Of a stretch of DNA of 16,603 nt, positions 1 through 7,477 are shown one piece after another. The DNA is taken from the NCBI GenBank assembly GCA_030374735.1, contig JASCIV010000564.1, positions 1-16,603 of the forward strand, written 5' to 3'. This DNA is from Gracilaria caudata (lineage: Eukaryota > Rhodophyta > Florideophyceae > Gracilariales > Gracilariaceae). The notes below the pieces were generated by a model. It worked only from the letters and a program-made list of their open reading frames with translations. It was not told where the DNA came from and did no database searches. The position numbers were made by a program, and so were the translations under genes. Within the stretch, counting starts at the first letter, position 1; each line of letters begins with the position of its first letter.

Positions 1-830
1 GGGCGGAAGGGGGCGGGGGCGGAAACGGCGATGCGCACAAGGAATGACGGGGCAGAAGTGCGGAAAGCGCGCTCACGCGACAGCGCACGAAACAGAAAAG
101 GGGGCGTGGGCGACGTGCTGCTACGCGCAGAGCAGCGACCGGGGCGAAGGAATGCCGAGACGCAGTGTGTGCCAGGCGTCATGCACGCACAAGAGGCGGT
201 CATACATTAACTACAGTATAATAACACTGACGTGTGTGCGAGCGGCGCGTAGTAGCGTGCGCGCGGCTACTCAATTCATGGCGCGGCTGCTGCGCGTTCT
301 CTCGGCAAGGTCGGCGTGTATGTTTTGGGTGCTTGTTTGGGAGCGCTGTAAATTGTTGCCACGCGTGTCGCACACGCGCCCGGGTGGTAGCCGCCGCGGC
401 TACTGCGCCGCGTCACGCGGGGGTCACGCTGTATGCTCGCGTCCGTTCAGTGTATGTTACGCTGAGCTAAAAAAAAGGCGCCGCGCGATGCGTGTGTGGT
501 GTGTGCTGTACGCCTATCTACCTGTGCCGTCCGTGGCTGCGGCTCGTTGCTGCCGATGCTCACTGGCGCCCTTCGCCGGTGCTCGCACATTAGAACTTGA
601 AGTTACGCGCCCCGCCACGCGCGCACCGTTCCGGTGTGTGGTGTATGCGCCGGAGATCAATTACTTAATCTCGTCCACTGTCTGTCGTCTCAACTGTGCT
701 TCTTCCTCGCTCCAGCTCTGTCGCCTGTGTCCGCTTTCACGTGACCTTCAAATTCGCCCCACTTCCGCCTCCCATGACGGGAATCCCACCCCATCGCGTT
801 TGCGCCGTTGCCGCCCATATTGAGCGACAT
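1..830. other. GC- and CpG-rich block, no supported gene
   Basis: This stretch is clearly richer in G+C and CpG than the rest of the window and opens with a G-rich run (GGGCGGAAGGGGGCGGGGGCGG is approximated by positions 1-22). A plus-strand frame is open from an ATG at 44 to 823 (259 codons), but its translation is dominated by Cys, Arg and Ala with no recognisable domain, which is what random GC-rich DNA gives because stop codons are rare in it. Two adjacent perfect hairpins lie at 362-378 (stem CGCGTGT) and 387-403 (stem GTAGCC). It could be the CpG-rich flank or promoter of a gene to the left of the window, or a degenerate repeat; the sequence does not decide. Confidence 0.45.
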
Positions 831-1750
831 GCAACACCTCTGATGTTACGCTGCCGCGTTTGATAATGTCAACCCACTAAGGTTAGCTATCGCCACATGA
901 GTGACAACTCATCCAATTACCGCCAATACAAAACCCCATTCCAATTCACTTTTTGTGCGACGGTACTTATCCCCGTCGTCCAACGCAAGCCTTCGAAACC
1001 CGACGCTCGCAGTGTGACACGTACCTTCGGTACATAAGCTTACCGAGTCGCCATCAAGCGAATTCTTCTTCAGTTTCGGCGTCAGTTGCGCCTCCAGCCT
1101 CGGACGCTTTCTCAGAACGAGCTCTAATGTTACGACGGTACCAGAAGCTCTGATACGCACTTTTGAACTTCTTTTCTTCACCTCCAAGCCTAGCGCAAGA
1201 ATCACCACAACTGTGTCATATTATGTACTACTAGCAGTAAACGTTTAGTTTGCTACCTCTAGCTTCTTATAGATAATCCGAGATAAGGTACAAGGCTTGT
1301 AGTAAGCTCTCTCTCCTGTCACTTATCATTGTCGTTCAAGCTGTTTGATCTGTATCATACAGGATGATCTAACACAGGCGAGCTGCAATCGTAGAACAAG
1401 CGATAATAGTGTTCACCTGTACCGCATAGGCATCCCGTAGTCATCATGAGCCGAAGTGTGTCAAAGTTGCCTTCGTAGTGACAGCATAGACATGGCTCGG
1501 TTCTACACGACCACGGAATGGATCAAAAAGAAGGCCAGGGTCGGGTTATCACAAATCGAAAAGGCGTCAATCGAGATTCCATTACCAAACGGTCCCTTGA
1601 CCCAAAAGTATTGTCTGCCTCTTTCTGCGGCCGCAGCAGGAATCGCATGAGAGCTAGCCGCTAGCCGCTTCAATGCGAAACAAAGCTATTGCTTCACATC
1701 GAAAACGCATTCTCTGATCGAACGGTACGTAGCTCTCTCATTCGCGTTGC
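831..1750. other. Intergenic region, little structure
   Basis: I see no convincing gene here. The only ATG-initiated frame of note is 1492-1650 plus (52 codons, starting MARFYTTTEW), which matches nothing I know and ends in an Ala run created by a 12-bp perfect palindrome containing a NotI-type site (CTGCGGCCGCAG, 1625-1636). A 7-bp unit (GCTAGCC) is repeated twice in tandem near 1654-1667. The right end is the 3' flank of the minus-strand transporter gene; no AATAAA signal is visible there. Confidence 0.4.
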
Positions 1751-2878
1751 CTACTTCGCTTCACTCTTGCCCCGCTTCTTCTTCGCGATGACTTCCCAGT
1801 TTGATAACATAGCTGCACAAACAATTACGGCAGCCCCAACGAGACCCTGAGCACCAATGCGTTCCCCAAGCCACACACTCGCAAATAAGGCCCCATAAAC
1901 AGGGTCCAAAGCGAACACAACAGCAGCACGTTCCGCACTAATGTACTTCTGCGCAACTGTTTGGAGATAGTTGCTCAAGGCTGTAGTGACAACTCCAAGG
2001 TAAAGTATGGCGCCTAACTCGGCCCCACTACTAGGGATAAGTTGCGCAGGGGGAGATGCCAAGCACCATAGGCCGCAAAGCGCTGATACACCAAACAAGG
2101 CAACAGAATTAACAGAGGCAGCCGGTAGTTGCGCGGTGCTTTCCAAGCGCAAAATGAACATCGCACTTGCGCAAGCTGCCGCAATGCTTCCCAAGTCGCC
2201 TGTGTTCGGTGGAGTGCCATCCCAAGTTAACAAGACTGTACCCGACAGCGCTAAAGCAGCACTGGCCCACGTGAGAGCAGAAATGCTTCTGCCATACAGG
2301 AAACGGCCAAGTATTGGAACAAATTTGACATTGAGGTAAAGCAGAAATCCAGAACGCGATGCAGAAGTGGTAAGGAGACTCTGTGCCTGTAACGCATATC
2401 CCAGAAACAAATACAGCGAAAGCTCCAACCCAATCCTGTACACATTTCTATTCGCGGACGTGGGGGCAGGTAAAGAAGGAAGCGCCAAAAGAGACGCGAG
2501 CGAAAAGCGCAACAGATTCAAAGCTTGTGGTGAAAGTGCGTCCAAAGTGTTTTTGATAACAGCGTGTTGAGTTCCCCATAATACAGTGACAAAGTTAAGA
2601 ACGAACAATGTAGAAACAGGAGAAAGTTGAAAAGAGGTGTCTGAATGAGAGATGTGCGTCTCAGAGCTCTTCGCTGATGTCTTGATATGCGAAACAGGCT
2701 GCGGTTGTTCAGGAGGTTGCAATGTGGAAATAACTCGTCTAAAGCGCCGTCGTCCAAATCTCAAGCTTCTCGACGACGCAGCACAGAGCGCAAAGCCATG
2801 AAAGCGTGGAAAATAGATGCGAAGCGGTTGTAAGAAAGCGTGGGAGACGCGTGTTCGTTTGGGGAGACCGGCGTACAT
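1751..2878 (-). CDS. DMT/EamA-family membrane transporter, probably organelle-targeted
   Basis: A 375-residue protein of the drug/metabolite transporter superfamily (EamA domain). These are about 10-helix carriers with two repeated halves; substrates vary (amino acids, nucleotide sugars, metabolites) and cannot be told here. The first half starts near residue 90 (LFVLNFVTVLWGTQHAVIK, then a conserved LRF). The second half ends with the typical pattern AAVVFALDPVYGALFASVWL, GERIGAQGLVGAAVIV, where the helix 9 Pro and the Glu-Arg before helix 10 are family hallmarks. The tail is basic (KKKRGK). I chose the ATG at 2876-2878; the frame runs on to 2983, but the upstream start there is GTG. Residues 1-85 or so are rich in Arg, Ser and Phe and poor in acidic residues, as in plastid transit peptides, so a chloroplast-envelope location similar to plant plastid EamA proteins is plausible but inferred. 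It is a single uninterrupted frame ending in TAG at 1751-1753. Confidence 0.85.
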   Translation of the reverse strand: MYAGLPKRTRVSHAFLQPLRIYFPRFHGFALCAASSRSLRFGRRRFRRVISTLQPPEQPQPVSHIKTSAKSSETHISHSDTSFQLSPVSTLFVLNFVTVLWGTQHAVIKNTLDALSPQALNLLRFSLASLLALPSLPAPTSANRNVYRIGLELSLYLFLGYALQAQSLLTTSASRSGFLLYLNVKFVPILGRFLYGRSISALTWASAALALSGTVLLTWDGTPPNTGDLGSIAAACASAMFILRLESTAQLPAASVNSVALFGVSALCGLWCLASPPAQLIPSSGAELGAILYLGVVTTALSNYLQTVAQKYISAERAAVVFALDPVYGALFASVWLGERIGAQGLVGAAVIVCAAMLSNWEVIAKKKRGKSEAK

Positions 2879-3530
2879 GACTGGCAGGGGTAGTGGAAGA
2901 AGAAGCGAACGAAGGGCGCTTGATGGTGGAATGATAAAGTTCCCATCGGGCTTCCCAGCGGGCGAGGAGGAGCTGTGGTACACGAAGAGTGCGAAAGGAC
3001 TGCGGATTGCATTGACGTGGGAGGAGGAGCGTGATCATCGAGAAGATGAGAATGGTGCCCCAATCGCCTGCTAATCAACGGCTCTGCTGCGCTCTGGTGA
3101 AGGCTTTCCGCAATGCATACCAGCGGCAAATGTGCGCCGTGACACGTGTCGAAGTGTGCAAAAAGTCGTTGCATGTGCGTTTGCTCCTTGACAATTACCT
3201 CGCATCTGCTTCTTCTTCTTCTTTATTTTGGACAACAGCCTTCAATTACTAGGCTGAAGTAAATCTTTCCTTACAGAAAGGTTTCTCTCTTTAAGAATGC
3301 TAATAACTTATGCGGATACTGTCGAATGAGTCGGCAGACGGATCTCCAACGGAGGCATCTGCTTCCTCTCGTCTTTATGAATCGCGGACGTCCCATTACA
3401 CCACACGTGCTTGCTACGGACCGCAACAACCTCTAACACCTCTCATGCCGTGGCCATCAACTACCAAACGATAGCTGTGTTACACACACTTGGAAACAAC
3501 AAGTAATAGGTCCCTTTCGTGTATTCGACC

Positions 3531-3552
3531 GCAAAACACTTTAGTGTTTTGC
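3531..3552. repeat. Perfect hairpin, 10-bp stem, 2-nt loop
   Basis: GCAAAACACT (3531-3540) is followed after TT by its exact reverse complement AGTGTTTTGC (3543-3552). Flanking CCG (left) and CGG (right) could extend the stem across a 2-nt bulge. It lies in gene-poor DNA, about 0.65 kb upstream of the minus-strand transporter start. Its role is unknown; a transcript 3'-end hairpin, a small structured RNA or a cruciform are all possible. Confidence 0.7.
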
Positions 3553-3900
3553 TACGGACGCTTATCGTCTTGTTCCTTCTATTTTCTCTCTTCATTCAAA
3601 GAGGTTCTTCGTATGTATCAAGTTGGCCAACCAAGAAAGCATGCACAGAATCTGCTTGATCTTTTAAGAAACATGTGTATCTTAAATGTGTCTGTAGAAA
3701 TACGTTCAGTTGGTTAAGTACTCCGTACAAAATTAAAAAGTTTGTGTTGCCTTTGTTTGTCATTTTGTCATACTTCTCTAAGCCGGCAAACAAGAAGACC
3801 TTCGCATCGAGAGGTACAGGAGTTTCCACACGACAATCTCTGTCATTTGAAAGTAAATGTTTCAATCTGTAAAAGAGAGAGAGAGAATTGTTTCAGGAGA

Positions 3901-3924
3901 TTACCCACGAAGAAGCGTGGGTAA
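3901..3924. repeat. Perfect hairpin, 9-bp stem, 6-nt loop
   Basis: TTACCCACG (3901-3909) and its exact reverse complement CGTGGGTAA (3916-3924) enclose the loop AAGAAG. It follows directly on a GA-rich simple repeat (about 3873-3887). There is no adjacent gene on either side, so this is not obviously a gene terminator. Confidence 0.7.
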
Positions 3925-4162
3925 ACGAGTCGAAACTCACAATAAGTACAATATGTGTATTCACACAAGCTTACTTTGCTAAGCCAGGTACTCTTGAGAG
4001 ACTGTGAGACAATGGCTAGGAAAGATGTTCGCGTTATCAAAAAGAACATAAATTGATTCTTCAGATAAACTTTCCCTCCATTTCCGAACGGAGCTTTGAA
4101 AGCACTAGTATATTCAAACAATAGAAAAGAACACCTTATACGTAGTCCTCATATTCTTAATA

Positions 4163-4380
4163 ATGTGCATGGCTTCCTGGCATTGTAAACGAGCAGCGGG
4201 CTACGAACCAATCAGCGGCACAAGATCCTGCCGCCTTTTCCCTGACTTTTCTCCCGCATGGAAAGTGCTCTTACGGAGATATTCGTGTGACCGGGGGGTT
4301 TTCAGGGGTTTTCTAGGATGTTTTTCCCTGGGGTTGCAGAACATTGGGAAGTTACGAGCCGGTTCTTTTGTCTAACGTCG
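4163..4380. promoter_or_regulatory. Possible promoter-like segment (CCAAT box, G/T-rich doublet)
   Basis: ACCAATCAGCG at about 4207-4217 matches the extended CCAAT-box consensus bound by NF-Y in other eukaryotes. About 80 bases on there is a 10-bp near-tandem doublet, GGGGTTTTC with a variable last base, at 4295-4314. No TATA box or long reading frame follows, so this may be chance; I list it only because the stretch is otherwise blank. Confidence 0.2.
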
Positions 4381-4606
4381 ACTGCGAAATAAGGGTTGGA
4401 CGAGTGGAATGCTGCCATGAACGCCTTGGCTTCACAACGTGGGACGTACAGAGCCCCTTGTCGTGGTGTTTTCTTCTGCTGATGAGCTCTGGAGAGTGTG
4501 AATGAAGAGGTACAAATTAGATCTAGTACAAATGGAGAGGATCAATTGATGAACAGGCGGAAATCATCGATAGCGAAATGGTCGCGCAGACCTAGAACAA
4601 CTTGAA

Positions 4607-4627
4607 GACCTAAGGCTTTCTTAGGTC
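4607..4627. repeat. Perfect hairpin, 8-bp stem, 5-nt loop
   Basis: GACCTAAG (4607-4614) and CTTAGGTC (4620-4627) are exact reverse complements around the loop GCTTT. It is the third perfect inverted repeat in the gene-poor 3.3-5 kb block. There is no sequence similarity to the other two. Confidence 0.6.
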
Positions 4628-5474
4628 AACTACATTGCAGCTCAGTTTGCGTAACGCATCTATAGATCTGTAGTTAGTGGCTATGTCTTCAAGGAATGCA
4701 TTATAGATTGTCGGGGGACCTTAGAAAGCCTCACGCGATACGAGGAAATAAGCGTACTTGTCTCCTATTAAAGAAGAAGAAGCTAGAGACTCAACAATCC
4801 ATAAAAAAGCTCTAAAACGTAACTACCAACTGCTATTCAGTCGTTTTTGTTACACTCACGGGGCTACAACAAAAAAAGTATTAGATCTCTTAGATGTTTC
4901 CGACCAAGGGCGTTGCGTCACATAGTTGCTTGTCAGAATGAAATGATTTCATAGCGATCTTGAGTTATCCGTTCAACTATTTTGACTGTGATGTTGAGAC
5001 GTTTTGGGACAAGTATCTGTGCTCATAAAGATGGGCCAAAACCCCCTCTCATCAAACTTCAGAAATAGTATCGCTGAAGTCGCTTCGAAGAATGTGAAGA
5101 AGTTCATTGGTACAAATACGCAAAACGTAAGCCGAGACAATCGGTCACGGTTGTTCAGGGAGATTAACTGTTATCCACCGGTTTCGAAGTGGCTTCTATT
5201 GAGGTGGCTGAGAGAGCGACAGTAGAGACGATCAACCTTGTGCTTTCGCGTCTGCTGCCGGGGCTCTGTTGCAGGAATAGCTAGCGCCAGAAAGAGAACT
5301 CATGAAGTTGGGGTGAACATATGAGTGCATAAAAGGGTGACGGGATATAAGCGTGTCTTGACACTGTTCGGTTCACAAGTTCAGGGCGCGATAGAGCTGA
5401 TTCATTCGGAGCAGCGTGAGAATGTATGGAAGACTTCACGACTTGTTTCGAAATTCTACCTTACACAAGCGTCA

Positions 5475-5900
5475 TCTATGGAGATATTCTTCGTATTGAA
5501 GACAATAGAGACTCGTGCTAGAGTTGCATTCAATGACACAGTACGTGACGTTACAGAGCACGAAGTTCACCGGAGCAGAATTTGGCAACGAACAAACAAA
5601 GTTCAAAGGTACGAGGCTACAAAGGTACAGTATTGCTGTTTCTTTTGTGGCGAATCCACCCCAAAAAAAATAATGCGCACAGCAAGTTTTGTGTTTGGAC
5701 GCTGTGTCGCAGTGCCTGAATCACGCAAACTGCCGGAGGTGGAAAGCTTGACTGGTAGCAAGGTAAAGACTCAGCTTTGGGATTCGAACCGTGAAGTATT
5801 TGCGCAGATTGCGTATGAAGCAGAGAACGTTACGCCGTCTGTGGGACAGCACACTGCACATATGGTAGTTTGCCCTCCTGCCGTGTCGCAGAGTTCTTGA
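5475..5900 (+). CDS. Doubtful hypothetical ORF, 141 residues
   Basis: An open frame from the ATG at 5475 to a stop at 5898-5900; the frame is open upstream to 5325 but only with a GTG start. I recognise no domain. It contains one CxxC pair within CCFFCGES, which alone means little. The codon use and composition look unremarkable, and there is no clear TATA box at a suitable distance. It precedes the Prp17 gene by about 180 bases on the same strand. It could be a lineage-specific gene, a decayed gene or a chance frame; its length is above the typical chance ORF here but not by much. Confidence 0.2.
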   Translation, partial: SMEIFFVLKTIETRARVAFNDTVRDVTEHEVHRSRIWQRTNKVQRYEATKVQYCCFFCGESTPKKIMRTASFVFGRCVAVPESRKLPEVESLTGSKVKTQLWDSNREVFAQIAYEAENVTPSVGQHTAHMVVCPPAVSQSS

Positions 5901-6080
5901 CCTGTACGCCCCCGCCACTACTTCAGCGTAGGGCACAAGAAGTCAAAAGGCTCGTCTGATAAGGTTCCTCCGTTTGCAACAATCTTGGAGGTTCAAATCA
6001 ATCAAGAGAAGCGCGAATAACCATTAAGCTGTTGCTGCACACTGCGGCCTGCACACATTCACCACAGCCGTCAGGGAAGA

Positions 6081-7430
6081 ATGGACATGCTCACCGCCTA
6101 TTCGCACAATTCTTCGGATGCAGAAAGCTTGTCAAGCACCCCGCCAGCCTCGCCAGAGCCCAAGAAACGCACTGTACCCACCGGAACAATAGAGACAGTT
6201 GCCTTCGATGAACGCCAGTTTTCCTCCTTAGAACGTTCCTTCGAGCTGCCCGCCACCACAGCAGTCCTCAGAAAGAGACCCAGATTTTCATCGCAAAGTG
6301 CTGCGGACAGTTTGAAAGATGCTGACAAACCAAATAAGACAACCGCGAAGAAACCGCGTGCGAGCTCGACTGAACCACCCCGCCCGTCCACATCGTCCGT
6401 TCTAGTCCCCAAATCTGAGTTTCATTTGTCATCTGCCAACGACTACCAGAATCGAACATGGAACGCACCGCCTTCAACAAGTCGCAGCTTTGCAGATTTG
6501 GAACAATATACGCCATATATACCAAAGCGCGTCATGGCTTGCAAAGCAGCACATCCGCGAGGTGCTTCTGTCGTTCATTTTAGCCCAGGTCATGGTCATC
6601 TAGTTTTGTCCGCCGGAAATGATGGGAGTGCAAAAGTATGGCTATCCGATTCCAAAAAGCTCGCAAGAAGCTATGTTGGTCACTCGAAAGCAGTGCGGGA
6701 CGCAGTTTTTGATCATTCTGGTTCTCACTTTCTCACCGGCGGCTTTGACAAGAGTGTTCTTCTTTGGAACGTTGAGTCTGGAAAAGTTGTTTCCGCGTTC
6801 AAGACGCCGGGTACACCACTTTGTGTACGTTTCTGTCCACCTGATCCGTCTCAGTTTTTAGTGGGTTGTGAAGATAAGAAGGTGTTGCAGATTGATATCC
6901 GAGATGCTTCAAATGTGGTCCAGACTTACGATGAACACATGGGACGTGTTAATTCTATATCTTTCATTGACTCTGGTCGTCGGTTTGTAACAAGTGCCGA
7001 AGACAAGGTTCTCAGAGTGTGGGAGTATGGTGTTCCGGTGGTCATCAAGTACATATCAGATCCATCTGCCCATAGTATGCCAGTAACGATAGTTCATCCA
7101 AACCAAAAGTGGTTGGCGTGTCAGAGCATGGATAACACGATTCGACTCTTTTCTACTAGTGCAAGGTTTAAGCGCAACGAGAAGAGAATTTTTCGTGGTC
7201 ATCTTGTCGCTGGTTATGCATGCGGCATGAGTACCTCACCTGACGGAAGATACCTCGTAAGTGGAGACAGTCTCGGAAGGTTGTTTTACTGGGACTGGAA
7301 GACAGCACGCCTATTCCGCGCAGTAGATGCACACAAGAAGCCTTGTTCGAGTTCGGTGGATTGGCATCCAACACAGTCCTCTTTCGTCGTATCATGCGGC
7401 TGGGACGGCAATATCATGTTCTGGGACTAA
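6081..7430 (+). CDS. PRP17: Pre-mRNA-processing factor 17 (Prp17/CDC40), WD40 splicing factor
   Basis: A 449-residue protein that acts in the nucleus as a spliceosome component needed around the second transesterification step. The N-terminal 150 residues are low-complexity, rich in Ser, Pro and Lys, with a nuclear-localisation-like basic stretch (64-93), then the family motif DYQNRTW at 121-127 (DYQGR in animals). Seven WD40 repeats follow, roughly at 160-188, 197-230, 240-274, 283-315, 325-357, 371-405 and 414-449. Prp17-specific stretches are easily seen: GHSKAVRD (200-207), NSISFIDSGRRFVTSAEDK, WLACQSMDN (344-352), GHLVAGYAC (373-381), WDWKT, and the C-terminus CGWDGNIMFWD. Length is close to yeast Prp17 (about 455) and shorter than human (about 580), the difference being in the N-terminal region. 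The start is the first ATG, in a purine-rich context (GGGAAGAATGG). It is one uninterrupted frame ending in TAA, converging with the Pol I subunit locus. Confidence 0.97.
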   Translation: MDMLTAYSHNSSDAESLSSTPPASPEPKKRTVPTGTIETVAFDERQFSSLERSFELPATTAVLRKRPRFSSQSAADSLKDADKPNKTTAKKPRASSTEPPRPSTSSVLVPKSEFHLSSANDYQNRTWNAPPSTSRSFADLEQYTPYIPKRVMACKAAHPRGASVVHFSPGHGHLVLSAGNDGSAKVWLSDSKKLARSYVGHSKAVRDAVFDHSGSHFLTGGFDKSVLLWNVESGKVVSAFKTPGTPLCVRFCPPDPSQFLVGCEDKKVLQIDIRDASNVVQTYDEHMGRVNSISFIDSGRRFVTSAEDKVLRVWEYGVPVVIKYISDPSAHSMPVTIVHPNQKWLACQSMDNTIRLFSTSARFKRNEKRIFRGHLVAGYACGMSTSPDGRYLVSGDSLGRLFYWDWKTARLFRAVDAHKKPCSSSVDWHPTQSSFVVSCGWDGNIMFWD

Positions 7431-7477
7431 AATTTGTACCTCTTAGCGTATAAAAACGCTCGTAGTTATGCAAACTG
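7431..7477. terminator. 47-bp convergent 3' gap with small hairpin and AATAAA
   Basis: The stop codons of Prp17 (plus) and of the Pol I subunit copy (minus) are separated by only 47 bases. In the gap AGCGT (7445-7449) and ACGCT (7456-7460) form a 5-bp stem around ATAAAA. On the minus strand AATAAA reads from 7487 to 7482, overlapping the last codons of the RPA1 frame; it could be a poly(A) signal. The 3' UTRs of the two units must overlap if both are transcribed (inference). Confidence 0.35.

Larger units (their letters stand above)
2879..5474. other. Gene-poor AT-rich region with isolated hairpins
   Basis: About 2.6 kb without a gene I can support. Several short frames (up to about 90 codons) exist on both strands but none has a recognisable domain, and most begin with non-ATG codons or overlap each other. 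Simple sequence is present at 3209-3223 (CTT repeats) and about 3873-3887 (GA repeats). Three perfect inverted repeats are annotated separately. A consensus CCAAT-box string (ACCAATCAGCG) lies at about 4207-4217, and a G/T-rich doublet (GGGGTTTTCA then GGGGTTTTCT) at 4295-4314. No transposase, reverse transcriptase or terminal repeat was seen. Confidence 0.4.

Noticed and set aside
44..823. 259-codon plus-strand frame as a cysteine-rich protein gene.
   Set aside because: GC-rich DNA rarely contains stops; composition is Cys/Arg/Ala skewed, no domain, no signal peptide, no promoter evidence.
2007..2339. 110-codon plus-strand frame.
   Set aside because: Shadow of the transporter gene on the opposite strand.
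2879..2983. Longer N-terminus of the transporter starting at 2983.
   Set aside because: The codon at 2981-2983 is GTG on the minus strand; the first ATG is at 2876-2878 and gives a sensible targeting-like leader.
3209..3223. CTT repeat as a meaningful microsatellite or branch-point/poly-pyrimidine tract.
   Set aside because: Only about five units, no adjacent exon or gene.
5765..5850. tRNA gene on the minus strand, because GGTTCGAATCCC resembles a T-loop (box B).
   Set aside because: No matching box A at the right distance and no acceptor or anticodon stem could be formed.
5940..6010. tRNA-like GGTTCAAATC near 5990 on the plus strand.
   Set aside because: The T-stem partner and the D-arm are missing; only the short motif matches.
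7448..7456. TATAAAAA in the Prp17/RPA1 gap as a promoter.
   Set aside because: It lies between two convergent stops and reads into the 3' end of the opposite gene; the hairpin and 3'-end reading fits better.
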